Positions 12,561 through 24,511 are shown, counted from the stretch's first letter. The stretch is DNA of 64,000 nt from Ciborinia camelliae (GCA_025890175.1 JANPYM010000019.1:411900-475899), one strand, 5' to 3'. Notes: generated by a model not told the origin, from the sequence alone. Numbers and translations are program-made.

Positions 12561-12704
12561 CAATTTTTAGACTCTCTTAGGAGATTTAACGTTCTTATAT
12601 TTTAGCGTCATTTTACGTTAATTACGTAGTAATTCGTAAAATGCATAAACCGAACCAATCAAAGCGAGGGGAACGTTAATCTCCACGAGAGTCTGAGGAA
12701 ATTT
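12561..12704. mobile_element. Foldback element / MITE with ~30-bp imperfect inverted ends
   Basis: The left arm AGACTCTCTTAGGAGATT followed by TAACGTTC (12569-12593) is the inverse of GAACGTTA then ATCTCC..GAGAGTCT (12671-12693). A second, inner hairpin at 12611-12641 has TTTTACG outer arms and AATTAC inner arms closing a GTA triloop. The nested stem-loops suggest a small non-autonomous element; I cannot name the superfamily and see no clear target duplication. Confidence 0.5.
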
Positions 12705-12942
12705 GGTCGTTTTTTTGGTGGGGGACGGAAATCCTTTGGTGGGAGCACTTCGAGGCTGTATATGTACCTTAACGCAACAAGATATTAAAAAAATAATTAT
12801 ACCATTCGAAAGCCCTCAATTTGTAGTATTTATTGAACCTGCACCAGAAGAATACATTGTATTGTTGAATTGTAAAGCATTTATCGATATTCAAGTTTTC
12901 ACCACCAAAAAATTATGTGGGGTCAATTTTCCTTCACTTGAC

Positions 12943-13159
12943 AGGAGTTCACAGGAGTTCACAGGAGCTCACAGGAAATCGCAGGAGCTCACAGGAGTTC
13001 ACAGGAGTTCACAGGAGTTCACAGGAGTTCACAGGAGTTCACAGGAGTTCACAGGAGTTCACAGGAGTTCACAGGAGTTCACAGGAGTTCACAGGAGTTC
13101 ACAGGAGTTCACAGGAGTTCACAGGAGTTCATAGGAGCTCATAGGAAATCGCAGAAGCT
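12943..13159. repeat. 10-bp minisatellite (ACAGGAGTTC), ~20 units
   Basis: Decamers ACAGGAGTTC repeat from 12943, with ACAGGAGCTC and ACAGGAAATCGC variants at both ends. Three units make a 30-base in-frame period, so a forward ORF (12703-13134) stays open. A degenerate relative of the same motif lies at 22888-22995. Confidence 0.9.
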
Positions 13160-16100
13160 CACTTGTTTGTTTCCACAGCGGCTGGTTTGGTACGACCACT
13201 AGCTATCTCATAAGTAGCTACCGTGCGATCCAATAAAGACACAGTCTCAAATCACATCTCTAACATACATATTTTAAAACACCTCATTAATTATGCGAAA
13301 CCGATACTGATTGGGTGATTTAAGTTACGGATGCTGATTGGGTTGTTTAAGTCTAGGGCTCTACAAGCTGCGCAATACGAGCTATGAGGGAGGTCGTAAA
13401 GGGCCGTACTCAAAGCTCGTCACATCACATCACAGCTTCAAACAATCTCATATTTTGTATTTAAAGTCATATGTAAGCCTATTCCTATCTATCTAATCTA
13501 GTGTAATCTTACTTCTAACTGTTCTAGTGCCGCCAATGCGACAGCACCACAGCCAGATCTTCTTGGACTTGCGAGTCCATCAACCGAGCGTCTGGATGGA
13601 AGCTCACCACCATTGCAAGTCCCAAATGTCAGGAAGAGCAGACTTTGTGCAAAAGCTCTTGCGTGCTGGCGCTACTGCAAGCCGCTTTATGAGATAGTAC
13701 AACCGTATAGTCTAACGAGGATAGAAGCCTTCTTGCTTCTACGAATCTTTTGTGTGCGACATGGGGAAGGACTCCTTTAGAGACTGTGAAGACTAATGTG
13801 ATTCGAAAATGAATTTGACGGATTGTTTGGTGGTTGCTGTTGGGATTGTGGTGGTGCTCGTTTTGATCAATTCACAGAAATCCTCAGTCCTGTAAAGTGG
13901 GAACTCTGTTTCTTAATCAGCTCGTGTCTTCTGGAGTGTAATCCTACGATGGTGTTGACAGACTTATAGATGGCAAAAAACCTAAGTCCAAGGTCCTGCA
14001 CAAAGTCAGCTATGTTGTTGTCAGTAGGAAATTTGCAGAGAATCCAACCCATAATCACTAGGACCAGAGCTCCCATCCTCACTAGAGTTAGATTCATTAC
14101 TCTCCTCTTAATTTCCATCTCGCCCTCTTGTTCGCCGCTCCCGGCGCTTCTTTCCTTGAGGAACTGGATCTCCGGCTATTTTATGTGGAGGGAATCATCC
14201 GACATCAGGATTTGGGAGAGGTAGGGACGCGAGCTAATGTTGAAAGTTCACTGACCCTTTGTCTACTTTGCTGTAAGAATTTTGGATTGGAACAACCATC
14301 AGATTAAAAATCATTGAGAAATGGTGAAAGTATTAAGGAACAAGACTTCAGAACTAGCTATCGAGCCTTGGTTTGATTTTATAGTAGGAATCAATGGACG
14401 GTATTGAAAGCGACGGGAACCAGAGGGGTTAGAGAAAACACATAATTAAAACCAGCCGGAAGTTCTTCTCGTCTACAATGTCGTGCCGCAGGATGCTGTA
14501 CAGCAAAGGGATGCAGGCTTCCATCATGGCCACGGATCCTAAAGGATGAGTGATTGAAAGGTAGAACGGCTAGAATGATTAGAATCGGTGAAGTGGAATT
14601 GTGCTACATCGGTTGTGCAGCCGGTGGATGACTACATACATACTTAGGTAAAAGAAAGTCCAAGCAATTTGCTGTAAGTTGTACCGGAAAGGTAATAGGG
14701 AGACTAAGATGAGCTTCTTCCCAATAGAAAAGTTCAATAGGGTGAATGTTTTAAATTTATATAGTGGGTAGCTGTGGGGCGGGCCGACAACTTTATATTC
14801 ACTTCCATCACTCTTCAAATGTGGATGCATTTCATTGATTTTTTAGGAAAGATTTCGTTTCAGCATAAAGAATTTGACGAATGCTCTTGCTGAGGAAATG
14901 GAGATGAGGTATACATTCAAAATCAACAATACATTCAAAATTACTCGCCAATTGAAAAATTCCTCCTTGGCACTTACTCACGAGGGCGAGGTCTTGATGT
15001 TCGGCAAAGCCATTGATGGACTAGCTGGTGTTGATGTCGTTCATTTTAAAGAAAGACGAGAAGTGAAGAATGAGAAATGAAAAATGAAGATTTACATTTG
15101 ATTTTTTGGACTTGCAGTGTGATTTTTTGTGATTTTTGGTACGAGTTATCTAGGTATATAGATATATAAACACTGCATCGAACCCTTTCTCTTCTTATTC
15201 TTTAATCAAACCAATTATGTATTTGAAATTTGGATTGGGAAAAAGGTTGTTTGATTTGTAATGATATTGACATGATGATGTGGAGCGGTAGATTGGTTGC
15301 ACCTACCTAATACCAACCAATCACAATCAAGATCTTCATACATGGCAACTTGCAAGCTGACCTGACAAGCCAAAAAGCCATAGCAACAACTTTCCATCTG
15401 GGGTGAGGGATGCGATGAAGATGTGTCAGATGTCACCGATAAGCTCGGTGTATCAGACCGTTTCGCGAACCGGCTTTCGCTACTGTTAGCATTGGTAACT
15501 TCTTTGGCTTTCTGGGTCTCTTCATTCCCCTTAATTACATTACCCTCTCCGCCATCAATATCGGAATGTCCAAGAACCTATCCAATTATATCATTGCGAA
15601 GAACTCGCCTGAGCCGAGCTGCGCCCAGGATCTTTTGGTCGTTTGGTTGTTTGGTATGTCGCGAGAAGCAGAAATTGCGCCCACTGTCCGGCTGGACTGC
15701 TTGAGAGCGTTTCTGAACATCTTGACCAAGGTCTATATGTTAAAGGGTATCGAGGAGATCTTGTGATTGATTGTTTGGTGGAGTGGGTAATGTGGTGGAG
15801 TGGAGTGGAGTGGAGTGGGGAGGGGAGGGGAGTGGATGTATTAGTGACTGCTGTCGCTTCCTCGTTCATTGGCCTGGACGAAAACCCCTCTTGAGATGCC
15901 AAGGAAGTCGGCCATAGGTGTTGAAGGAAATGTTTGATACAATATGTTTGTGTATGCGGTATTGAAGAGCGCGCAAAGTCTCTTGAGAGATTTCTAGTAC
16001 ACAAAAACCCGGCATCTTCGGTAGAAAGTACAATAAATGGTATCGAAAACGAACCAGATGAACCAGAGGCAGCGTTGAACCTTTCGCTATACAGTACCCT

Positions 16101-16842
16101 CTACCTACTTTACAGTTCCTGAACATAGCTTTAGTCTATATACATAATATATATATACTATATGTTTAATAATATTAATGATTTGTTAGTGGTATATAAA
16201 TTGCGTTCCCATGGCTGGCCTGCACCACCACGACCTCCACGACCCCTACGGGAAGGACTCGGTGCGTCCATCATTTTCCCCCTGTCTTATAACCCAAGGC
16301 AAGAAGGGAGGTTAAGTTGTAACCACCGCCAACCAATCTAATCAATCTAAAATATTCCAGTTCCTTCATGGTTTCTCTCTCGTGGCGCGGTGATGTCGTA
16401 TCCAAGGAACCATAACTTTGGCTAGTCGTTTGGCGAGGTCTCGTTTTCACACTCGATTTAATTCCCGAAGTCTCACGTCTACCGACCATCCCAATCCGGA
16501 ATTCTCCCCGACGAATTCTTAGTCATGACAATGCACCAAGGGGACCCAATTTTTCTTGCAGGAACCTCAGTTGTCTATTATCCAGAAGAATGCGAGAAGA
16601 AAGGCTATCGCTATCTCCTTTTCTACTACCATTGCATTGGCGACAGTTCTTGCAGAATTGATCCTTTGCGAAATCTCGAATTATTTAAATCCTGCGACAA
16701 GGGCGTTTGCGCTCCATTTCTGATGTTTGCTGCAGACGTAGAAATATTTTTTCGAAAATTTTGTCTCGAAAGGTAAAGTAGATGATGCAAGTATCGCCGA
16801 TATACAAGGTAATTTCTTCTAATCGTGCGCCGATCTGCCTAA
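13160..16842. other. Gene-poor, decayed sequence
   Basis: Composition is like coding DNA but frames are open only for 60-140 codons and swap often. Short stretches look like old coding sequence (for example the minus-strand hydrophobic ALVLVIMGWILCKF near 14050), yet none can be tied to a family. I read it as decayed genes and intergenic DNA. A GGAGTGGAGT-type run at 15795-15830 and (TA)n at 16140-16165 are simple repeats. Confidence 0.45.
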
Positions 16843-17061
16843 GTGCATCGATGCCTTGGTATGTTTGAATCATATTGGCTGCGATTCCGTGGCGGCAACA
16901 AATTTGGAAGAGACAAGAAGAACCCAGTTGAATACACTGGTAGCCGTACCGTCTCGGACATGGTCAAGTTCATTAAGGAGACCAGCACACACAAGGTCGA
17001 AGTTGCATATGAGGAGCCCGCCGCCCCAGGAACAGCTGCGTCTACCGGCGTCCTATGGTGA
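16843..17061 (+). pseudogene. Fragment of a protein disulfide isomerase C-terminal region
   Basis: The frame encodes GRDKKNPVEYTGSRTV, then VKFIKETSTHKVEV and an Ala/Pro/Glu/Gly tail. This is the end of the second thioredoxin domain and acidic tail of fungal PDI. In an intact PDI this follows a CGHC active site and a b' domain, and the protein ends with an HDEL-type signal; none of these is present. Upstream frames do not resemble PDI, and the tail ends ASTGVLW without a retention signal. It is a stranded 3' piece, probably without function. Confidence 0.6.
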
Positions 17062-18200
17062 TTGTTGTTACGATGTCACCGGTTGCTGACTTTGATCGAT
17101 TTATAATTAAATAGATTTTCAATTAATTATATATCGATATTAGGCTAATATATCCTTCACTGATTAGCAATAAACAAACTTTTAATTTGTTAGTATATAA
17201 TAATATTTTATTTATTTAATAGATTTTTCGTTGAGGATTGCCGATAAGCAAAGTTGGATTATAAAACATCCAGAACTGCCACTGAGTTTCCTTTCAGGGA
17301 CAGTTAAAACTCCTAAGGTTCCGGATATGGCGACGGAGCTGAACTTTTTTACCATCACTACAAACTTCTCTCGTGTTGTTTCAATGACGCGGAACCGAGA
17401 TTTGATATCTTTAGGCAGAGAATTGAGGATGCTGCCATTCAAAACCGAATCGTAGGTTTGGTTGCGCGGTATCGTATCATCTGTTTTGCTCTGGGTATCG
17501 CGTCCTTGAACCTTCCTTCATAGATTTATTCATCCGAGGGAGAATCCTATGGATGATTGGAGGTCTCCCCAAGATGACGATGGAGGGGACTTCGGCGTCA
17601 ACTTCTGCGTCAGCGGTAAGCTGGGCCATTGCCTCTCTGGCCATGTTTGCAAACTTCCTCAACTCATACAGCTTTGGTTCTTCGTTTCTCCCCAAAAGAC
17701 TTCCTTGCAGGGAAAGTGCTGACTCCTGAATCTTCTAGTCGGCTACCGTCCACGATGGGGCACTGGTCCCATCGATGCATCCACCACGATTTACATCGGA
17801 TGTGCACCTGTGTACCTGTGTGGGTAGAGGGGATGGGATGGTTTGCTATAGAATAATTTGTTATAGGGAATAGAAAATCCATCTGATTTGAGAGAGGATT
17901 GGATATGCGTCTTATGAACATTAGTAGGGAACTTTACTGACTTCCCGTAAGTACTTTTGCTCTTTCTTGATGCATATCATTTTCCAATGACAGCAACGGG
18001 AGGCGTAAAGCGCAGTTGTGTTGTTGTTATAAGAGCTTGAACTTATTGGGCCCGAGAATCTCTCCTTCTTGGAATGTGCTATGTTAAAACTGATAACATC
18101 TATATTTATAAATAAATAGGACGGACGACATCGTTTTAGATGTTAATGCTTTGAGATTTTAAAATTGCAGGATAAAATTAGTGTAAGAAATTTATAAAAT
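17062..18200. other. Decayed intergenic sequence between gene fragments
   Basis: Only short, unrecognised frames on both strands, none over 85 codons. A+T-rich patches lie at 17100-17220 and 18080-18200. I see no gene that can be supported. Confidence 0.4.
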
Positions 18201-18248
18201 ACCTTATAAATGAATAAGATTAATAAGCTTAATGAAAACAAAGTCGGA

Positions 18249-18476
18249 GGTCAAATTCACGAAGGTCCAGAGCCATTGATGATTTGCAACCATTGCAAAT
18301 TCAAGACTTGCGTCGGGAAAATCATCCATTTCCACGGTGAATCCGACTACAGCATCCCGACCGCTTCCTCGGTTCGATATTTCGAATCCGTGCGGGAAAT
18401 CATGAACCCGGGCCTCTCCTACAACGATTCCATCGCGGTTTGTTACCTTTTTCTACCTAGTGATATGTATATGGCA
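18249..18476 (+). pseudogene. Fragment of a tannase/feruloyl esterase
   Basis: The frame reads GKIIHFHGESDYSIPTASSV, then RYFESVREIMNPGLSYNDS. In fungal tannase-family esterases this segment carries the catalytic Asp (HGxxDxxIP) near the C-terminus and is followed by a loop leading to the catalytic His. Here the frame turns into VCYLFLPSDMYMA and stops; the Ser-containing nucleophile region upstream and the His region downstream are absent in any frame I could find. It is a truncated remnant. The match rests on motif recognition, not alignment. Confidence 0.55.
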
Positions 18477-18480
18477 TGAT

Positions 18481-20514
18481 TAATTTATCTCATGGCTCTT
18501 GATCAGGGATAGTTGGCGCTCGTGGCATGCAGGTATAAGACGCCGGTGGCAGAGTCTTCTTTATATCGATTCAGGAACCATCGGTGAGAAATTAGATCCC
18601 GATCCTTTTATATTAACTCTTAACTCTTAAATACACCCATCTACCCATCTCCAGGCTCTTCAATCTACAAAGGAGAAGGAAAATTCCGTTCTTGACCCCG
18701 ATGAATTTCGTACCGTGCCGTATTTACTGTGAATGTTGAGGAGAGATATGCGTATTTTGGAGTTTTTCCGGGTTTCTTGTTGGATACGGCGGGTACGGGC
18801 TTGAGTTCGAGTGGCCAGGCGTATGTTAGTTAGTGCCTCTGCCCATCAAGCTGGAAGTCTGGCCTTGTTGACAGGTGTGGTGGTACTGGGAAGTAGAGTG
18901 TGCCAATGCACGATTGAGATGGATTATCTTTGTAGCCTGAGGAGAAGAATGACATTCAAGCGCAGCGGTATAACTATAACAGAAAGTGTTAGCGGGAGGA
19001 ATCTCCACGTGCCATAGAAGAGTCTGTCAAGGCGAGAGCAAGAACAATTGATGCTACAACAATCTCAACAGTCTGCATTACAGCAAAGCAGCCACCGAAT
19101 GGTCCGGCGGTCGCGGCGTTGAAACAGCGGACCGTACAGATATTTCCCGTTGAGGCTGTGGTTTTGTTGTTAGTTTGTTTTCTTAAGTTTTTATCAAACC
19201 CAGACAGTATGCTCTCAGAACCTGTAACATCAAAGGTTCATCTCCATCGCAGCTCTCGCTTCTGTCAAAAAAGGTCTCATTGAGACTTGAAGGCGAGGGA
19301 TACAAGATACTACTCCAACACCAACTTCCAAACCCCCCTTCCCTCCTCCTTTCGTCCCTCTCCTCCCCTCCCCCTCCATCTAACCCCCAACCTCCAACCC
19401 ACACCACAAAACCATCCCTCCACCCCCTCTTCCCATTCAAAAAATCTTTTACCAAAGCTGGCGTGGAAGCGCTACGGTGTCTGCGGACTTCCTTTCGCTC
19501 CCAGGCCCATGGGGAGGGCGAGAAAAAGAGGGAGGGAAAAAATATATCGGGACACTTAAATGATACTGACGGATGATTCCAGTACCTCCGTATTGTCATC
19601 ACCTTCACAAAATTTTGTGCGGAATTCTGCTCGACGGAAACCGGGGTTGAGACCCTCTCTCAAAGCCGTCGTGCTTGTACGGTGCAGTTCTGAGGATGGA
19701 GCTTTCAATACGCTCTATCTTGTAATTTTTGACGGCACTTACACAACTCTGTTGAGCTATCGTTATCTTGAGCTGGCCGAGCTCCTGGCAAGTGGTGCAA
19801 AGTCATCTTCCTTGGCAGTGACGTCTTGGCTTCTGGTGACAGAAATCTCGCAATCACTGAAATCGACAATCAGATCGAATCAATAACTGCCGATCGTGTC
19901 AAATCCATCCTCATCGCGTGCTTCGAATGTAACCGTGACAAGAGGATGATTTTGCAAGTGCTCGCCGATGTTGGGATTGTTAACCACGATATCTATTCCA
20001 TCTCGGCAATTCCACATTTATTGTCAAGATATAACTTTGAGTTTGTCGATGAGAAGGGTGATGTGGTAGGATCCGACCCCAATTTCTTCATCCGCCACCT
20101 ACCGCTGTGGTGTAAGCAGCTTCTTTTAAGGTAGAGTGGTATTTATTAGAATTGAATCTATCCATCCATCCATTCATCCATCCCCTGCAATGATCAATGC
20201 ACACCTACCTGGGATAGTTACATGCATCACTCCCACCACTCTCACTTCTTCCTTCCAAACCCATTTATTTTTTTAGCTTCAACCGCCATGTACTTGTTTA
20301 TTCCATATTGCCATGCGTTCTTCCTGACACCTGTCTTTGTTCCGCATGTAATGATCTTGTTCTAACTGACTTGGGAATGGCATGTTGTTCAACGTCGGTT
20401 GAGCATCACTATTATAGCGCCATCGCTCGCCATCTACTCCGATGGATGGACTAGGAACGTTGAAATCTGGGGCTTGTGTTCAAAGATCTTGGCAACCGAG
20501 CGGGTGATTTGTTG
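18481..20514. other. Decayed sequence with unassigned fragments
   Basis: Small frames of 60-140 codons occur on both strands (for example plus 19826-20134, 102 codons, mixed composition), but none has a recognisable domain or a convincing gene structure. A pyrimidine-rich low-complexity stretch lies at 19320-19440. Confidence 0.4.
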
Positions 20515-20556
20515 GTCACTTGGTAGTGAACCGTCGGTGCGACGGCGACCTGAGGA

Positions 20557-20662
20557 ATCGTACGATTTTTAGGTTTTTAGATTCGTAGGATCGGAGGGAG
20601 GAGGTAGGTTCGTAGGTTCGTAGGTTCGTAGGGAGGAGGTAGGATCGGAGGGAGGAGGTATG
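20557..20662 (-). repeat. Short copy of the GGATCGGAGGGAGGAGGTA array
   Basis: GGTTCGTAGGTTCGTAGG and GGATCGGAGGGAGGAGGTA units, next to CGTACGATTTTTAGG. This is the reverse complement of units making up the larger array at 24655-25205, so the two tracts belong to one tandem-repeat family. Confidence 0.75.
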
Positions 20663-20889
20663 ATAGAGGTCGACGGAAGACCAGGGAAGAGGACGATAGG
20701 GTGCGAGAGATCGCAGCGGCACAAGATACCTAGTATTCATTATTCCTGTAACCTGTTGTTGATGATGTACCGGTCCGACACGTAGGTACTGGATGTATTT
20801 GTTAATGTATATTGATCAATAAGGATACCTACCTAGTAGATACCATTTCACCTTTTGATACATACCTAATGTACATATATATATATATA

Positions 20890-21228
20890 TATGCACCGCC
20901 GCCTGGCCCACGATCTACATCATCCATCTCTTCACGAAGTGCTCTCAGACGATCAGAAGGACCGGCTGCATCTCCCCATACTCTACCTTCAAGCTTATAT
21001 TGGGTCTTCTGTCGTTCAATTTGCATCTCAAGTAGGATTCTCATTTTCCCATCTCTCATCATCTTTGTACACCCCCATTGCGAGCTCTAGATCATAATTT
21101 GATTGTTCAAGATAGAGGACTGCAATATCGTATCTAACGAGCATAACGTAGCAAGAAGTACGTTGGCCAGGGATGAGGGTTAGGTGCTCCAGATATAAGG
21201 CTGGTATCTCACTCAATCTTTCGTGCAC
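20890..21228 (-). pseudogene. Frameshifted fragment of a UBA/TAP-C-like gene
   Basis: From 21228 the frame runs to IAVLYLEQSNYDLELAMGVY followed by KDDERWE, the three-helix pattern of UBA-like/TAP-C domains (a ubiquitin-binding or mRNA-export fold). The frame then stops, but the overlapping next frame continues LEGRVWGDAAGPSDRLRALR and an acidic Gly-rich stretch, which looks like the natural continuation after a one-base shift or a missed intron at ~21045. It ends in an (AT)n run at 20875-20890. Probably a decayed gene. Confidence 0.45.
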
Positions 21229-21629
21229 GGCCGTGTTCTAGATCTGTTTAAGGTCTCTTTGGTCGTTGGTTGAACTGCGCTCTTTTCTTTCTCAAGAGGC
21301 TTGCCCTTTCTTGTGCGGAGGCTGTTTGAGACGGCGAAGAATGGGTTGACGAATACTGTGAATAAAAAGTACTTTACACTTTGAAATCACGTTGATACCA
21401 ACACTAATTAAAATCTACTGTACTGAACAGTCTCGACATGCTGTTGTTGCAACGCAATGAAAAAACTGATTCCCAGCATCTTGGACGGTGTATCTATCGT
21501 ATTGATTTGATTTCCACCTTGGAGCTTTCGCAAATATCTGGTCACTATTCCTCTCCACCCTTCGAACGACTTCCACCGATTCCCGCTCTCTCCCTTTCAT
21601 ATTCACAGGCGGTCTCGGGATGCCCGCCT

Positions 21630-21845
21630 TCTGGTCCACCCCGTTTATCAATTCAGCCTATTAATTAATAGAACCACCCCATTAACTAATAGAAACCCCT
21701 TATCTAAATGAAACACTCAATTAATCAATAGGTTTTATTATCTAAAAATCGATTTTTGAAAATATAAATTTTGTTTTTTTTATTAATTAATGGGATGGTC
21801 CGATTAGTTAATAGACTGAATTGATAAACGAGGTGGACCAGAACG
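21630..21845. mobile_element. MITE with ~65-bp terminal inverted repeats
   Basis: The left end TTCTGGTCCACCCCGTTTAT and the right end (inverted TTCTGGTCCACCTCGTTTAT) match for about 65 bases with scattered differences. The unit is ~216 bp, with a short A+T-rich centre and no coding capacity. CGCCT flanks both ends (21624-21628 region and 21846-21851), a candidate target duplication. The superfamily is not determined. Confidence 0.75.
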
Positions 21846-22013
21846 CCTCACAAAGCCATAATACGTAAACAACATTACAAGCCAACATCAACCATTGAGA
21901 TTAATATTATTAATCATAAAAATTGACGACAATGCAGACTTTACAACCAGCCAGATTTATTCCGAACTGGGAGGCAAGGCCCGCGATTGCGCAGGAGAAG
22001 ATGCAGCACTCCT

Positions 22014-22679
22014 TTAGTGCTGTATACGAGTAGATAGGCTACATCCACCTTTATGCGCGGCCTCTCGACAGCGAGCACAGGTTGAACCCGGGCGACTGAT
22101 TTGTTGTTTACCTCTATCCGAATAAACCCAACATTCAAATCCAGCGCTGCGACACGAGCTACACTTTTTTTCCGCCAGCAACTCCTCCCCTAGCTCCGAC
22201 TCCATAATTCTAGCAATATGACTATAATCGCGTTGTTTACCGGGCGTTAACGCATCCCAAGAACCGGCATTCAAATACCACCATTTTCCCTGCCGAATCG
22301 GCTTATACAGTCCATTGGATTTGATCGTGCTCCAGGACCAAACGCGACGCTCTATACAACCTCTTTGCCCTTCTTCGAAAGCCTCTCTAGGGTTTACTCC
22401 AGGTTCTGTATCTTCTGGCGCATCTTGAATACCACCACCACCAATATTCGAAGAAGCACCTTCATCTCCTCCTCCAAAACCATTATTCATATTATCGGAG
22501 GATGCATTCGATAGGGCAGGAGTGACGGGGCGAGAATTATGTAAGGACGCGCCGCGGCTTGCATTAGAGATAAGGGAGGGCTCGGCAGACGAGGCTCTAG
22601 ACGCCACTGCAGACTCTTCGGGAGAGCGCACGATTCGACGAGGAATATAAGGGCTGTAGAAGTCTATATTAGTATCCAA
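22014..22679 (-). CDS. Unknown protein with C-terminal six-cysteine module (DUF3716-like)
   Basis: The ORF encodes 221 aa. Residues 1-95 are Ser/Asn/Gly-rich and look disordered. Residues 100-165 include a Trp-rich folded segment (KWWYLNAGSWDALTPGKQRD). The last 45 residues hold C-x2-C-x6-C, a 15-20 residue spacer, then C-x2-C-x7-C (CSSCRSAGFEC ... CARCREAAHKGGC). This resembles the small Zn-binding module found repeatedly in leotiomycete hypothetical proteins and loosely the DUF3716 family. A DNA- or protein-binding role is inference. The protein 39627-40818 on the same strand and 55066-56270 on the other carry comparable modules. Confidence 0.6.
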   Translation of the reverse strand: MDTNIDFYSPYIPRRIVRSPEESAVASRASSAEPSLISNASRGASLHNSRPVTPALSNASSDNMNNGFGGGDEGASSNIGGGGIQDAPEDTEPGVNPREAFEEGQRGCIERRVWSWSTIKSNGLYKPIRQGKWWYLNAGSWDALTPGKQRDYSHIARIMESELGEELLAEKKCSSCRSAGFECWVYSDRGKQQISRPGSTCARCREAAHKGGCSLSTRIQH

Positions 22680-22887
22680 ACAATATATATGGATGGGTTA
22701 GATCGTACGGATGTGGAGGGCGGATTGTGCCGTCCCGCATTTCACCTCTTGCTAGCGGGGCAGCGAGAGCTAGGATAACCTCTTCACTGTGTTCAACATT
22801 CTGCGGATGGGCTAGGGTCCAAATATATGACATCGTTCAATGATTTGATTGAGTTCAAGAGTCGATTTAATAGTGAGGGAGTTGTAT

Positions 22888-22995
22888 GAGCTCACAGGAT
22901 AATACAGGAGTTTACATGAGTTTATAAAGGAGTTTGCAGAAGTTTGCAGGAAGTGGCAGGAATAGACAGAAGTTGACAGGAGATGACAGGAATTG
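22888..22995. repeat. Degenerate ACAGGAGTT repeats
   Basis: About ten imperfect copies of CAGGAGTTNA/CAGAAGTTNG, clearly related to the 10-bp minisatellite at 12943-13159 but much more diverged. Confidence 0.65.
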
Positions 22996-23095
22996 ATGAG
23001 GGTGAATAGGAAGTTGGAATATCAATATTAAATGTGAAGGTTAGTCTTGCCTATCTTTTCCGACTTAATTCTAACAGTGGTTATGGAATAATGGG

Positions 23096-23950
23096 TGGGT
23101 GGGTGGTCGTCGCCATCGTCAAAATAGCACCCAACAATTGATTCTTCAATGAGAAATGTCTTAATGGTAATTTAATCCATACTCCAGGGTTCTCTGGACC
23201 GAGGCGATCTTCAGGATATGTTTTATTCCATGAAAGGGTAAGTGGTTGTGGAATTATTGAGGGGGTGGGTGGTCGTCGCCATCGTCAAAATAGCACCCAA
23301 CAATTGATTCTTCAATGGGGAATGTCTTAATGGTAATTTAATTCATACTCCAGGGTTCTCTGGACCGAGGCGATCTTCAGCATATGTTTTATTTCATGAA
23401 AGGGTAAGTGGTTGTGGAATTATTGAGGGGGTGGGTGGTCGTCGCCATCGTCAAAATAGCATCCAACAATTGATTCTTCAATGGGGAATGTCTTAATGGT
23501 AATTTAATTCATACTCCAGGGTTCTCTGGACCGAGGCGATCTTCAGCATATGTTTTATTTCATGAAAGGGTAAGTGGTTGTGGAATTATTGAGGGGGTGG
23601 GTGGTCGTCGCCATCGTCAAAATAGCACCCAACAATTGATTCTTCAATAGAGAATGTCTTAGTAATAATTTAATCTATACTTTAGGGTTCTCTGAACCGA
23701 GGCCATCTTTAGGATATGTTTTATTTGATAAGAGAGTGAGTGGATATGAAACAATGAGGGGGGTGGGTGGTCGTCGCAATTATTGATAGGAACACCCAAC
23801 AATTGATTATTCAATAGGGAATATCTTGATAGAAATTCAATTCATACTCCGGGGTTGTCTGAATTGAGGAGATCTTCAGAATATGTTGTATCAAAAAATA
23901 TAATAGATAATGATCGAATGATGAGGGAGGAGGTGGTCGTCGTCGCGAAA
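23096..23950. repeat. 166-bp tandem satellite, five to six copies
   Basis: The anchor GGTCGTCGCCATCG recurs at 23104, 23271, 23437 and 23603, and in mutated form at 23769 and ~23936, so the period is 166-167 bp. Each unit contains CCAACAATTGATTCTTCAAT and CCAGGGTTCTCTGGACCGAG. The first four copies are nearly identical; the last two are increasingly diverged, a gradient typical of one-sided array growth. No coding frame spans the units. Confidence 0.9.
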
Positions 23951-24511
23951 TGTTACATTTTGAAAACCTTACTTTTTGACTTTCAACGCTGTATATCTCC
24001 CTCATTAAATAAAGCTATAACAATATAATTTTTATGAAAATGATGAGAAAATTCATCTCTACATATTGAATCTGCTCCAAAAATATTCGATTGTTGAATA
24101 ACACGGAAGTAATGTAGGTTCCGTGTGGATAAACTTCGGTATAAAATTTTGTATGAGGAATCTCGCTTATATTTCCTAATGTGGAAGATTTCCTATACAG
24201 AAAGCTCGACTAAAAATAAGAAACGTTTATGGTTATAATAGTCTATAGATTACCATACACTATAGTATGGTAGATGGTAGATGGTAGATGGTAGTGATAT
24301 AGTAGCAATTGATTAAGTGTGCTTTTCCGTTGGTTTTTCAGCTCGAAATCCTTCAAATTTATAATATATATATATAAAGTAATAGGTTTTGATCGGAAAA
24401 TTGATAAGCCCGATTCGAAATAAACAATTTTGAAAAAGTTGTTGAAGTTTTCATAATTAAGTAATTTAATTGGATGACAGAAATAGCGACAGCGAAGTCT
24501 ATATATCTACC
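23951..24511. other. Non-coding, A+T-moderate
   Basis: Nothing recognised except a 3-4 copy TAGATGG run at 24264-24295 and (TA)n at 24362-24378. Confidence 0.5.

Noticed and set aside
12703..13134. 143-codon ORF ending in SSQEFTGVHR repeats
   Set aside because: Half is the 10-bp minisatellite; the unique first half has no recognisable domain and begins inside the foldback element.
19183..19608. 141-codon minus-strand ORF
   Set aside because: Arises from a low-complexity pyrimidine-rich stretch; opposite-strand frames are equally open.
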